From assembly GCF_021568855.1 (NCBI RefSeq), contig NZ_JAKGUG010000008.1, positions 62,001-126,000 on the forward strand: a DNA stretch of 64,000 nucleotides, given 5' to 3'. Of the stretch, positions 50,855 to 59,847 are shown one piece after another. How positions within the stretch are numbered: the stretch's first letter is position 1; every line of letters starts with the position of its first letter. The notes under the pieces were generated by a model that saw only the letters and a list, made by a program, of their open reading frames with translations, had not been told where the DNA came from and made no database searches. A program made the translations under genes and the position numbers. The stretch is from Dethiosulfovibrio russensis. GTDB taxonomy: Bacteria > Synergistota > Synergistia > Synergistales > Dethiosulfovibrionaceae.

Positions 50855-51959
50855 AGGAAAGACGGCTCTGTATCGTTTTTTCGTGGTCCTCTGTGCCCTC
50901 TCCGTCGCACTGGGGATAGGTGCGGTGCTTTTTCTGTTGGCTGGGGCCAACCCCCTGAAAGCCTACGAAGTGATGCTCCTCGGGCCTCTGAAGGACAGCT
51001 TCGGTTTATCGGAGATATTGGTAAGGGCGGCTCCTTTGACTATGGTTGCCCTTGGGATAACGATAGCCTTCAGGAGCGGGATACTCAACATCGGCGGTGA
51101 GGGACAGATACAGATAGGGGCGATCTGCGGTGCCGCGGTGGCGTTGCTTTATCCCGAAGCTCCCTGGTACATCGTAGTCCCCCTCTCCTTCTGCGCCGCC
51201 TTTGCCGGAGGGGCCCTGTGGGGCGGAATAGCTGGATGGATGAGAGCCTATCTGTCGGTGAACGAGATTCTCAGTACCGTAATGCTCAACTACGTAGCCT
51301 TCCAGCTTTACATGTTCCTGATAAGAGGGCCAATGATAGACCCTAAAGAGGTCGCATATGGTACGGGAGTCCCTCAGACTGCCCTGGTGGACCGTGCCCT
51401 GTGGCTTTGGCGTATGTGGCGCCCTACCAGGCTTCATTCCGGGATACTGTTGGCAATTGTCCTGGCCCTATCGGTGTATTTGTTTCTGTGGAAGACACCT
51501 GTGGGGTACAGGTTGAGGGCTACCGGGGCAGGCAAGAGAGCCGCTCGCTATGGAGGTATAAGGGTCAACCTCTATCTGGTTTTGGCGATGATGCTTTCAG
51601 GAGGTTTCGCCGGTTTGGCTGGAGCCAACGAGGTCTTGGGTATCCATCACAGGGCGTTGGAGTCTCTCTCCGCCGGGTACGGTTTCAGCGGCATAGTTGT
51701 GGCGTTGTTCGGAGGGCTTCATCCCTTAGGAACTATCCCTGCCGCCTTTTTTTTCGGGGTACTCATAGTGGGAGCGGACATGATGCAAAGGGCCGTGTCG
51801 GTGCCGGCCGCCATAGTCCTGGCTATACAGGGGCTCGTGATAATGTCCATAGTGTCCAGCCAGGTATTCATCGCCGATCCGAGAATGAGGAACAGGCTTA
51901 AGCGACTTGTTTCCCGCCCGGATCGATCGGAGAGAAAGTGCGGTGATTACGGTGATTGA
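50847..51959 (+). CDS. nucleoside ABC transporter permease 1
   Basis: A 370-aa inner-membrane permease of the BPD_transp_2 family, YufP/NupB-like, with about nine hydrophobic helices. AFRSGILNIGGEGQIQIGAI is the conserved cytoplasmic loop contacting the ATPase, and GYRLRATGAGKRAARYGGI the second. It overlaps the ATPase gene by 8 nt and permease 2 by 17 nt. SD GAGGAGG. Confidence 0.93.
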   Translation: MDRGKTALYRFFVVLCALSVALGIGAVLFLLAGANPLKAYEVMLLGPLKDSFGLSEILVRAAPLTMVALGITIAFRSGILNIGGEGQIQIGAICGAAVALLYPEAPWYIVVPLSFCAAFAGGALWGGIAGWMRAYLSVNEILSTVMLNYVAFQLYMFLIRGPMIDPKEVAYGTGVPQTALVDRALWLWRMWRPTRLHSGILLAIVLALSVYLFLWKTPVGYRLRATGAGKRAARYGGIRVNLYLVLAMMLSGGFAGLAGANEVLGIHHRALESLSAGYGFSGIVVALFGGLHPLGTIPAAFFFGVLIVGADMMQRAVSVPAAIVLAIQGLVIMSIVSSQVFIADPRMRNRLKRLVSRPDRSERKCGDYGD

Positions 51960-52875
51960 CATCGTCTTAGGGGTCGTTTCCATGGGAATACCCCTGTCCG
52001 TTCCCTTGATATTGGCGGGGTTGGGGGAGATGTTCGATCAAAGGGCCGGTATCTTCAACCTGGGAGTCGAGGGAATCATGATGATGGGAGCCTTCGTCGG
52101 CTTTTTTACCGTCCTCAAAGGAGGAAGTCCGTGGTACGGCTTTCTTGCCGCCATGGTGGTCGGAGCGGTAATGGGAGCTGTCATGGGATTGGTCAGCATA
52201 GTTTTCAAGGCTCAACAGGGGATTTCCGGTATCGGTCTATATATGTTGGGATGGGGGCTCTCCGGTACCCTTTTCAGGATATACGTAGGATGGATAACCA
52301 CCATAGAGGGACTCACCCCGATAAACTTCGGTCCTCTTGGGGAGATTCCGATAGTTGGATCGGTGCTTTTCGGTCACGATCCGATGGTCTATATAACCTT
52401 TGCCCTTATAGGCGTTTCCGGTTACGTTCTGTATCGCACTTCCTGGGGGCTGAAGGTCAGAGCTGTGGGAACATCTCCTAGAGCGGCGGATACTCTCGGT
52501 ATCGACGTCAACAGGATAAGATTCCAATGTGTGATCGTTGGGGGCGTGATGGCCGGCTTGGCCGGGGCCTATCTGAGCATCTGCTCTGCCCAGATATTTG
52601 CGGACAACATAACCGCTGGTAGGGGGTTCATAGCGGTTGCTTTGGTCTATTTCGGTCGATGGACCCCCTGGGGGGTGGCCGGAGGGGCCCTTCTCTTCAG
52701 CATGGCTCACGCTCTTCAGCGTTCTATACAGGTCTACGGTTTTTCCTTCCCTTACGAACTGGCGGTGGTTTTTCCCTACCTTTTAGTCATATGTTGCCTG
52801 GCATTTTCCTTCAAGTCCAAGGACAGTGGACCTGCCGCTTTGGGAAAACCTTACGACAGGGAATTCAGAGGGTGA
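51943..52875 (+). CDS. nucleoside ABC transporter permease 2
   Basis: A 310-aa permease, YufQ/NupC-like. Motifs FDQRAGIFNLGVEGIMMMGA and WGLKVRAVGTSPRAADTLGI correspond to those of permease 1, so the two form a heterodimer. Start taken as GTG at 51943 inside the 3' end of permease 1; an upstream TTG at 51907 lacks a binding site. It ends the transporter operon. Confidence 0.92.
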   Translation: MITVIDIVLGVVSMGIPLSVPLILAGLGEMFDQRAGIFNLGVEGIMMMGAFVGFFTVLKGGSPWYGFLAAMVVGAVMGAVMGLVSIVFKAQQGISGIGLYMLGWGLSGTLFRIYVGWITTIEGLTPINFGPLGEIPIVGSVLFGHDPMVYITFALIGVSGYVLYRTSWGLKVRAVGTSPRAADTLGIDVNRIRFQCVIVGGVMAGLAGAYLSICSAQIFADNITAGRGFIAVALVYFGRWTPWGVAGGALLFSMAHALQRSIQVYGFSFPYELAVVFPYLLVICCLAFSFKSKDSGPAALGKPYDREFRG

Positions 52876-52942
52876 CATCGGTTGGTACACGATCTCACCG
52901 GTTCCATTGTGTATTATCCCGATATCATGGTACTATTATAAC

Positions 52943-52954
52943 GATTGTACAATC
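52943..52954. promoter_or_regulatory. GntR/FCD-type operator palindrome
   Basis: GATTGTACAATC is a perfect 12-bp palindrome with the TTGTACAA core common for FadR/FCD regulators, 26 bp before the regulator's ATG. Autoregulation is likely. Confidence 0.65.
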
Positions 52955-52980
52955 TGTGATACCGAACGGGGGAATAATAA

Positions 52981-53640
52981 ATGAGGGAACCTCGGCTTTA
53001 CACTACCTCTGCCGATTACGCTTATCAGGAGTTGAGACACAAGATAGTCACCAAGCAGCTCAAGCCCGGACAGAGGCTTCCTGAGGTAAATATAGCGGTT
53101 CAGATGGGAGTGAGTCGGACTCCCGTTCGAGAAGCGCTGAGGCGTCTTTCCAGCGAAGGTCTGGTCAACATAATTCCCAACAGCGGGGCTCGTCTGGCAT
53201 CTCCTACGATAAAGGAGATGGAGGATACGTTCATAGTTAGGGAAAAACTGGAGTGTCTTTCCATCGCCATGGCAGCTGAAAGGATAGGAGATCGTCATCT
53301 GAGACGACTGGAGGAGCTCGTTCTGGACGAGGTCAGAGCCGTCGAGGAGAGAAATTTGGAAGCTTATCTAGAGGCTTACGAATGGTTTCATCGTACTATA
53401 GCCGATGCAGGGTCCAACAAGGTCTTGGCAGAGTTCGTAGGAAATATACTCGCCAGGACCAACGCCTATGTCGTGTTTTACGATCCGTTCTACGAACAGG
53501 ATGAAAACCCCACCTTGGAGGAACATAAATCCATATTGGAGGCCCTGTCCCATCGAGACGGAGAGACTTCGATAGCCCTTATGAGAGCTCATCTGAGGAG
53601 GTCCATGTCCTGTCTTAAGAGTCCGGACACGGACGACTGA
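52981..53640 (+). CDS. GntR-family regulator, FCD subfamily
   Basis: A 219-aa regulator. The winged helix (ADYAYQELRHKIVTKQLKPG, MGVSRTPVREALRRLSSEGL) is followed by an all-helical FCD ligand domain with metal-ligand candidates in WFHRTIADAGSN, EEHKSILEAL and MRAHLRRSM. FCD regulators sense small organic acids or amino-acid derivatives. Downstream of the purine transporter, but its effector cannot be inferred. Confidence 0.92.
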   Translation: MREPRLYTTSADYAYQELRHKIVTKQLKPGQRLPEVNIAVQMGVSRTPVREALRRLSSEGLVNIIPNSGARLASPTIKEMEDTFIVREKLECLSIAMAAERIGDRHLRRLEELVLDEVRAVEERNLEAYLEAYEWFHRTIADAGSNKVLAEFVGNILARTNAYVVFYDPFYEQDENPTLEEHKSILEALSHRDGETSIALMRAHLRRSMSCLKSPDTDD

Positions 53641-53647
53641 TAATTCG

Positions 53648-53679
53648 AAAGAGACGGGGCTTCCCCCGTCTCTTTTTTT
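53648..53679 (+). terminator. intrinsic terminator after the GntR gene
   Basis: AAAGAGACGGGG pairs with CCCCGTCTCTTT around CTTC-like loop bases, followed by a T7 run. Confidence 0.9.
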
Positions 53680-53775
53680 GTCAAAACCACCGTGCCATGA
53701 GAAAATGGATCGTCTTGAGGGGAAAAAGATACAGAAACCTTGAGTTTATATCACACCGAATTGGAGGATTTTACT

Positions 53776-54918
53776 ATGAAAGATAGAAAGCTTCCCACCT
53801 TGGATCTTAAAAGGGGTTACGCTCGTATCAAGGACGAAATCGATCAGGCAGTCAAGGAGGTGCTCGAGAGCCAGTACTTCATAATGGGGCCCCAGGTATC
53901 CGGTTTGGAGTCCGACGTGGAGAGATATCTGGAGGTCCCGAGGGCTATCGGCTGTGCCTCCGGCAGTGACGCTCTGGTGCTTGCCCTTAAGGCCTTGGAT
54001 CTCAAGCCGGGAGACGAGGTCATAACCACCCCTTATTCTTTCTTCGCCACGGCAAGCTGCATAACCCGCTTAGGGGCTACTCCGGTGTTTGCCGACGTGG
54101 ATCCCGACAGCTACAACGTTACGGCAGAGACCGTGTTGTCCAAGGTCACCGATAAGACCAAGGCTTTTATCCCGGTCCACCTTTTCGGCCAGATGGTCCA
54201 CATGGAGGAACTCTCGAAAGAGCTCGAGGCCAGAAACGTGGCGATAGTGGAGGACTGTGCCCAGGCCTTCGGCTCCTGGAGATCCATCGACGGAGCTCCC
54301 GTCAGAGCCGGGGCTTTCGGGGTTCTCGGCTGTTTCTCCTTCTTCCCTACCAAAAACCTGGGAGGCTACGGAGACGGTGGCATGGTCGTCTCCAGGGACC
54401 AGCAGATGGCGGACAGAATCGCCAAGCTCAGGGTTCACGGAGCCGGTACGACCTATTTTCACGACGAGGTCGGGATAAACAGCCGGTTGGACGCCATTCA
54501 GGCAGCTGTGTTGAGGGTAAAACTTCGTCATCTGGACAGCTGGAACGAGGAGCGCCGCATCGCGGCCGACAGGTATAGGGTCCTCTTCGCGGAGCACGAT
54601 CTCCTGGGGATAGTCACCCCTCCCGGCGAAGACGAGGGCAACTACCATATCTACCACCAGTACGTCCCCAAGGTGATAAGGGACAGAGACCGCCTTCTCG
54701 AGCATCTGGGTTCGGAGGGCATCACCGCCAGGGTCTACTATCCTCTGTCTTTGCATATGCAGAGGTGTTTCAGTTTCCTTGGCTATGATAAAGGGGATTT
54801 TCCCGTATCGGAGAGCTTGACCGAGCAGACAATAGCTCTTCCCATTTTCCCGGAGATCACCGAGGAGGAGCAGGAGTGGGTGGTCTCCACAATAGCCGCA
54901 TTTTACGGAAAGAAATAG
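53776..54918 (+). CDS. DegT/DnrJ/EryC1/StrS-family aminotransferase
   Basis: A 380-aa PLP sugar aminotransferase. LKRGYARIKDEIDQAVKEVL and VSGLESDVERYLEV form the N-terminus, ASGSDALVLALKALDLKPGD and VEDCAQAFGSW are typical, and the PLP lysine is in CFSFFPTKNLGGYGDGG. It resembles enzymes making dTDP- or UDP-3-amino sugars more than ArnB. Start at the ATG behind TTGGAGG; an upstream ATG-less extension is open. No sugar biosynthesis genes adjoin it, so the product is unknown. Confidence 0.9.
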   Translation: MKDRKLPTLDLKRGYARIKDEIDQAVKEVLESQYFIMGPQVSGLESDVERYLEVPRAIGCASGSDALVLALKALDLKPGDEVITTPYSFFATASCITRLGATPVFADVDPDSYNVTAETVLSKVTDKTKAFIPVHLFGQMVHMEELSKELEARNVAIVEDCAQAFGSWRSIDGAPVRAGAFGVLGCFSFFPTKNLGGYGDGGMVVSRDQQMADRIAKLRVHGAGTTYFHDEVGINSRLDAIQAAVLRVKLRHLDSWNEERRIAADRYRVLFAEHDLLGIVTPPGEDEGNYHIYHQYVPKVIRDRDRLLEHLGSEGITARVYYPLSLHMQRCFSFLGYDKGDFPVSESLTEQTIALPIFPEITEEEQEWVVSTIAAFYGKK

Positions 54919-55038
54919 CCCAGATTCGTCTGATGTAATTTGACCTTTTGCTCCGGATATGTAAAAATACTGTTGCCCCGGGAGACTCTCCGAGGGTATC
55001 ATCGTCGAAGAAAATAAGACCCCTCTGGAGGTGAGGAC

Positions 55039-55734
55039 ATGTTCCCCTTCTTTTTCGATCCTACGATGGTCTTGCTTTTGCCGGCTCTTCTGCTCGCCTT
55101 TTGGGCTCAGGCCAGGGTCAAGTCCACCTTCGCTCAGTACAGCCATGTGGCTTCCCGTCGGGGAGTTACCGGTTCGGACGTCGCCAGAGCTCTGTTGATG
55201 CAGTTCGGCCTGTCCGATGTGCCGGTCCGTCCTATTGCTGGCAACCTGACGGATCACTACGATCCCGGAAACAGAAGCCTTAGTCTGTCCGACTCGGTAT
55301 ACGGAAGTACCAGCATAGCGGCTATCGGCGTCGCTGCTCATGAGGTCGGCCACGCCATACAGCACCAGGAAGGCTATATGCCTCTTCAGTTCAGAAACGC
55401 CATAGTTCCAGTCGTCAACATCGGCTCCATGGCCGCGTTCCCGTTGTTCTTCATAGGACTTCTCTTCAGAGGTCAGACCCTGATGAACGTGGGGATAGTG
55501 CTGTTTCTGGGAGTGTTGGTTTTTCATCTGGTTACCTTGCCGGTTGAGCTGGATGCCAGTTCGAGGGCCCTTAAGGTCCTGGATGGAACGGGAATGCTTG
55601 CTTCCGACGAATTGTTAGGTGCCAGAAAGGTTCTCAACGCAGCCGCTCTGACATACGTTTCGGCCACGGTGATGGCCGCGGCTCAGTTGATCCGGCTTTT
55701 AGTCTTGAGAAATATGTTCGGCGGAGACGATTAG
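55039..55734 (+). CDS. neutral zinc metallopeptidase, YugP-like
   Basis: A 231-aa membrane protein. An N-terminal helix (MVLLLPALLLAFWAQARVKS) is followed by a zinc-peptidase core with AAHEVGHAIQHQEG (HExxH variant HEVGH) and VELDASSRALKVLDG with a further probable ligand; three C-terminal hydrophobic segments. This is the YugP/peptidase-M48-like family of unknown substrate. SD CTGGAGGTGAGG. Followed by a terminator-like hairpin. Confidence 0.88.
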   Translation: MFPFFFDPTMVLLLPALLLAFWAQARVKSTFAQYSHVASRRGVTGSDVARALLMQFGLSDVPVRPIAGNLTDHYDPGNRSLSLSDSVYGSTSIAAIGVAAHEVGHAIQHQEGYMPLQFRNAIVPVVNIGSMAAFPLFFIGLLFRGQTLMNVGIVLFLGVLVFHLVTLPVELDASSRALKVLDGTGMLASDELLGARKVLNAAALTYVSATVMAAAQLIRLLVLRNMFGGDD

Positions 55735-55786
55735 CCCTCCGGTCGGACAGAAAAGGCTTTTCAGCCGGTAGAGGCTATACTAAGAT

Positions 55787-55822
55787 AGGGTGGCCCTCCT
55801 GATTATGGAGAGGCCACCCTTT
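55787..55822 (+). terminator. hairpin after the metallopeptidase gene
   Basis: AGGGTGGCC and GGCCACCCT are perfect arms with a 16-nt loop, followed by TTTATC. It precedes the GTG start at 55847. Confidence 0.55.
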
Positions 55823-55846
55823 ATCGTGGAGAGAGGAGGTCTCACA

Positions 55847-56533
55847 GTGCCCCTTTTGATAATATTGGCCCTGATGTTCTTCATGCCCTGGTTGGGCTTT
55901 ATGTTGCTTCTGATGGTGGGATTGTTTCTCGTGGTTATGATCCCCTTGGGATTCGCGGCGAGCTCTTTTTTCTGGGCCTTGGCTGGCCCGTCCCAGCTCT
56001 TTAAGATGCTTTTCGATAAAAAGGTCAGAAAGAACCACGCTCTGGAACACGCCACAGCGAGAGTTTTATCCTACAGAGGATACCCCGGTCTCGCCGGAGA
56101 GGCCGACGGCAGGGGGTTCAGCATCAGAGGCCTCCCCGATCCTTCGTTGGTGTTCGACGCCGCTAAGGAGGCCAGGGATCGTCTGGTTTCCGGAGAGTCG
56201 GAGCTTGCCATACATCCCCGATGTGGCACTACCGTGGTGGTCGTCAATACCCTTTCGTCCCTGATATTCATAGCGTTGTTGATCGCCACCGGATCCATGA
56301 GCCTGCTTTCCGTGATATTGGCTCTGGTGGTGGCTCAGTTCTTGGGCCCGATGGTCAGCCCCTGGGTGCAGAGACACGTGACTACCGATCCCGACGTGAG
56401 ATCTCTTCGCGTTGCCGGTGTGGAACTGCGTTCGTCGAACAGGGTTTTATTCGGTGCGGCTGTAAGAATGGCCGATTCAGTCTATGTCAGCACCGTCGAC
56501 GATAGCGGAGTGATAGATGCGGAGGTCGTTTAA
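55847..56533 (+). CDS. membrane protein, DUF6391-like
   Basis: A 228-aa protein. Two hydrophobic stretches at the N-terminus, then KKVRKNHALEHATARVLSYR, then a soluble domain (FSIRGLPDPSLVFDAAKEAR, HPRCGTTVVV), two more hydrophobic helices (residues about 145-185) and a beta-rich tail. The KNHALEHAT motif is that of the DUF6391 family; its function is unknown. GTG start behind GAGAGGAGGT; earlier in-frame starts lie in the preceding hairpin. Confidence 0.75.
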   Translation: MPLLIILALMFFMPWLGFMLLLMVGLFLVVMIPLGFAASSFFWALAGPSQLFKMLFDKKVRKNHALEHATARVLSYRGYPGLAGEADGRGFSIRGLPDPSLVFDAAKEARDRLVSGESELAIHPRCGTTVVVVNTLSSLIFIALLIATGSMSLLSVILALVVAQFLGPMVSPWVQRHVTTDPDVRSLRVAGVELRSSNRVLFGAAVRMADSVYVSTVDDSGVIDAEVV

Positions 56534-56534
56534 A

Positions 56535-57956
56535 GTGATCGAAAAAAGGAAAAAAGAGGGCAATCGGCCTCATGGAGGAATCGATAGAGATAGAAAAGGA
56601 CCTCGAAAGAGCGCGCATGGCGGTGACAAGGGCCCCCTGAGAGGAATAGAAGCGGCTTTGGAGGTATGGAGAGAGGTTCGCAGGGGGCGTTTCGCCAGCG
56701 AGAGTCTGAGGGCCATCTCCGACAGGGTATCCGAGAAGGATCGTCCCCTGGCGGCTACCTTGGTGTATTCTCTGATACGGAGGGAGTCTCTCTGGAAGGA
56801 AATAGTGGGACGTTTCCTGAAGACAGGAAGCAGCGGGGTTTCGCCTGCGGTTCGCGACGCCTTGATGGTAGGAGCCGCCGGAAGCCTGGAACTTAGGACC
56901 TTCGAACCAAGGGTCCTGGTTAACGCCCTGGTAGAATGGACGAAGTGTCGGGACGAGAGGGGGGCCAGGGTGGTGAACGCCGTACTGCGCCGCATAGTAG
57001 AGGGTGGCCCCGAGATCCTGGCAGAGATAGAACGGAGTGTCGCTTTTTCGGATCTTGCTATGAGGTCCGGGGTGCCTCTTTGGGCGGCGAAATCCTGGGA
57101 AAGCTCCTTCGGTAGAATCGAAGGCCGTGCCCTGATAGAGCTCCACTCTCAGCCAGTATCTCTGGCCCTGAGGGTCTCTCCGGGAGTCGACAGGACCGAG
57201 ATGGTCAGGTGTCTCGGAGAAGGGGGATTCCCCGCCGTAGAGTCACCGGACCTGCCCTTTTCTATTCGGCTGGAGGGAACGGCACTGCCCACCGGATTGC
57301 CCGGCTACGACGAGGGCAAGATAACCCCTCAGAGCGAGTCCTCCATGGTGGCCCCTCTGGCCTTTGCCGGAAGAGGGAAGTTCTCTCGTCTTTTGGATAT
57401 GTGTGCCGGCAGAGGCGGAAAGACCGGACAGCTAGCTCAGACTTTTCCCGAAGCTTCCCTGGAGGGGTGGGATCTGTCCGGACCTAGGATAAAGGCGGCG
57501 GTCAAGGAGATGAAGCGGTTGGGAATCTCCGACAGGGTCAATTTCTCCGTCGGGGACTCTCTGGAACTGGCTCCATCTTTCGTCCCCGACGGGGTCCTTC
57601 TGGACGCCCCTTGCTCCGGTAGCGGCACATGGCGCCGTCATCCCGAGTCCAAATGGAGGCTTTCCCAGGACGAACTGGCACGGTACGGAGCTATGCAGGC
57701 AAAGCTGTTGGGTAGAGCGCTGGACCTCGTCTCCACCGGGGGGACCGTGCTTTACTGTACCTGTAGCCTTTTTCGGGAGGAAAACGAACAGGTCGTCGCC
57801 AAGGCCATGTCCAAAAGATCCGACGTCGTAGAGCTGGAGCCGCCTCACGAGCTTGTCTCCCGATGTAGAAAAGGTCGTCCCTGGGGCTATTACACATGGC
57901 CGGACAATCCTTGGACCGACGGATTCTACATGGCTCTGTTGACTGTTATCGCCTGA
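56535..57956 (+). CDS. rsmB: 16S rRNA m5C967 methyltransferase
   Basis: A 473-aa RsmB/Sun protein. The N-terminal NusB-like RNA-binding domain (GIEAALEVWREVRRGRFASE, VNAVLRRIVEG) is followed by the AdoMet methyltransferase: LDMCAGRGGKTGQLAQ, LLDAPCSGSGTWRRHPE with the release Cys, and LYCTCSLFREENEQVV with the catalytic Cys. Preferred start GTG at 56535, spaced 9 nt from GGAGGT; ATG at 56517 would overlap the upstream gene. First gene of the run to 63991. Confidence 0.95.
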   Translation: MIEKRKKEGNRPHGGIDRDRKGPRKSAHGGDKGPLRGIEAALEVWREVRRGRFASESLRAISDRVSEKDRPLAATLVYSLIRRESLWKEIVGRFLKTGSSGVSPAVRDALMVGAAGSLELRTFEPRVLVNALVEWTKCRDERGARVVNAVLRRIVEGGPEILAEIERSVAFSDLAMRSGVPLWAAKSWESSFGRIEGRALIELHSQPVSLALRVSPGVDRTEMVRCLGEGGFPAVESPDLPFSIRLEGTALPTGLPGYDEGKITPQSESSMVAPLAFAGRGKFSRLLDMCAGRGGKTGQLAQTFPEASLEGWDLSGPRIKAAVKEMKRLGISDRVNFSVGDSLELAPSFVPDGVLLDAPCSGSGTWRRHPESKWRLSQDELARYGAMQAKLLGRALDLVSTGGTVLYCTCSLFREENEQVVAKAMSKRSDVVELEPPHELVSRCRKGRPWGYYTWPDNPWTDGFYMALLTVIA

Positions 57957-57973
57957 GGAGGTCGAGGTCTTTT

Positions 57974-59170
57974 ATGAAGAAAGTCATCCGTTTGAGCTTG
58001 GTATTGGTGCTGCTGGCGATCCTTGGTTCCGCCGGTGCGGTCTTCTACTTGGTCTTTTTCGGCGGAGAGTCGGTGGTCGTGCCTCCTATGGTTGGGGCCT
58101 CCGTCCTAGACGCCGTGGACATGGTAGAACGTATGGGGCTCCAGGTCAGAGTGGACCAGGAGGAATCTCTCGAGCCGAGGGGAACCGTCGTAGCCCAGTG
58201 GCCTCAATCCGGAGTCAAGGTTAACAGCGAGAAGATCATCATACTCAAGGTCAGCAAAGGAGGGTATAAAAAAGCCCTTCCAGACCTGAGGGGAATGGAG
58301 TTCTCAAGGGCCACCGCGAAGCTCCAGGAACTGGAATTTCTCCTCGGAGATGTCATAAGAGTTGTAAACGACAAGCCCTCGGGAGTCGTGGTGGCTCAGA
58401 ACCCGGCCGCTCCCGTTATGATAAGCCGTACCAGGCCGGTTGCCCTTCTGGTAAGCATGGGACCGGAGAAAAGCAGCTCCGGCAGAATAGTGGTTCCGGA
58501 TGTCCTGGGAAAGGACGAAGAGTCAGCCAGAAAACTAGTCGCTCAAAGCGGTCTATCCGTCTCTGTGGAGTACGTCTATACCCAGTCTTCACCTCCCGGG
58601 ATGGCCATATCCTTGAGGCCTAAAGCGGGAACCTCTCTGCCATCTGGGGGCAACGTTACGGTGAAGGTCTCCACGATGAGGCAATCGGCAAAACCTCCCA
58701 GACCGGCGGAAAACGATAGCCCCACCGTATCTACCTCCCCGGCGGAGATAACCGTTCCCGGAAGTACTACCCAGCCAGGGACCCAGACGACCGTTTCCAC
58801 TCAGCCCTCGAAACCCTCTTCCGGCGGAGCCAGGATCGTCGTGGTTCCCGGGGAGGATGCTTCTGGACCGAGACCTGCTCCTGCGCCCGACGAAGGACAG
58901 TCTCAACAGGAACCGGCACAGCAGCGTCCCGAGACACCTCCGGTAACGTCGGAGCCCGGCAAGACTGCCAAGATCAGGTATCAGGTGCCGCCTCTGACCA
59001 AGCCGCTGCAGTTGAAGATAGAGATAATCGACAAAAAGGGAGCCAGGACTTTGGTCGAGAAAGAGGTTTCAGGCGGTGAATATGTCTCTCTCGACGGAAA
59101 CTACGTCGGAGAGGCCGCGGTTACAATATATCTCGGAGGAGAATTCGTATGGCAAGACAGATATCGTTAA
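57974..59170 (+). CDS. membrane-anchored PASTA-repeat protein without kinase domain
   Basis: A 398-aa protein: a single N-terminal membrane helix (LSLVLVLLAILGSAGAVFYL), then three PASTA domains (about residues 35-100, 101-172, 173-245; VVPPMVGASVLDAVDMVERM, LPDLRGMEFSRATAKLQELE, VPDVLGKDEESARKLVAQSG), a Pro/Ser/Thr-rich linker and a C-terminal beta-domain. PASTA domains bind muropeptides. No Ser/Thr kinase domain is attached. It lies between rsmB and rpe, exactly where prpC-prkC-rsgA stand in Firmicutes. It overlaps rpe by 22 nt. Likely a periplasmic peptidoglycan-binding protein. Confidence 0.85.
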   Translation: MKKVIRLSLVLVLLAILGSAGAVFYLVFFGGESVVVPPMVGASVLDAVDMVERMGLQVRVDQEESLEPRGTVVAQWPQSGVKVNSEKIIILKVSKGGYKKALPDLRGMEFSRATAKLQELEFLLGDVIRVVNDKPSGVVVAQNPAAPVMISRTRPVALLVSMGPEKSSSGRIVVPDVLGKDEESARKLVAQSGLSVSVEYVYTQSSPPGMAISLRPKAGTSLPSGGNVTVKVSTMRQSAKPPRPAENDSPTVSTSPAEITVPGSTTQPGTQTTVSTQPSKPSSGGARIVVVPGEDASGPRPAPAPDEGQSQQEPAQQRPETPPVTSEPGKTAKIRYQVPPLTKPLQLKIEIIDKKGARTLVEKEVSGGEYVSLDGNYVGEAAVTIYLGGEFVWQDRYR

Positions 59171-59847
59171 ATCCGGAGGGCCTCAGGATAGCCCCTTCCC
59201 TGTTGTCGGCGGACCCCCTGTCTATGTCCGACAGTATAGCGTCGCTAAACGGAACCCACGACTGGCTTCACGTCGACGTGATGGACGGTCATTTCGTCCC
59301 GAATCTCTCCTATGGCCCCGCCTTGGTAGGGGCTCTGAGGAGGGCTTATCCCGACGAGGTCCTGGACGTTCACCTTATGGTAGAGCCTCCGGAGTCCTTC
59401 ATAGAGAGCTTCCTGGATAAAGATCCCGATTTTCTCACGGTACACGTCGAGGCGACTACTCATCTTCACAGGGTCCTGAGCCGTATAAGGGAGAGAGGTG
59501 CACGTCCCGGAGTTGTCCTTAATCCCGGCACTCCTGTGGGTTCACTGTTTCCGGTGCTGTCCATGGTTGACATGGTCCTGGTCATGTCGGTAAACCCCGG
59601 TTTCGGTGGACAGTCCTTCATACCGGAGACGTTATCCAAGCTCGTCGATCTCTGCAGGATCAGGGCATCGAGAAAACTTTCGTTTCTGATAGAGATCGAC
59701 GGAGGCGTCGGTGCTGGCAACGTATCTGAGATAGTCAGGTCCGGAGCAGACGTGGCTGTCATGGGCAGCGCCGTTTTCGGCACCGATGATCCGGGGAAAA
59801 CGGTAGAAAAGATCAGAAAAATCGCCTTGGAGGGATCAAAAATATGA
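59149..59847 (+). CDS. rpe: ribulose-phosphate 3-epimerase
   Basis: A 232-aa TIM-barrel epimerase of the pentose phosphate pathway. APSLLSADPLSMSDSIASLN, DWLHVDVMDGHFVPNLSYGP (metal His and catalytic Asp), VLDVHLMVEPP, VLVMSVNPGFGGQSFI and IEIDGGVGAGNV are all present. GGAGGAG in the end of the PASTA gene serves as its SD. Four-base overlap with the rodZ-like gene. Confidence 0.97.
   Translation: MARQISLNPEGLRIAPSLLSADPLSMSDSIASLNGTHDWLHVDVMDGHFVPNLSYGPALVGALRRAYPDEVLDVHLMVEPPESFIESFLDKDPDFLTVHVEATTHLHRVLSRIRERGARPGVVLNPGTPVGSLFPVLSMVDMVLVMSVNPGFGGQSFIPETLSKLVDLCRIRASRKLSFLIEIDGGVGAGNVSEIVRSGADVAVMGSAVFGTDDPGKTVEKIRKIALEGSKI

Noticed and set aside
54070-55527. Minus-strand open frame of 485 codons opposite the DegT aminotransferase and the metallopeptidase.
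   Set aside because: It crosses two well-supported plus-strand genes and the gap between them, and its translation shows no domain. It is a by-product of GC-rich codon use.
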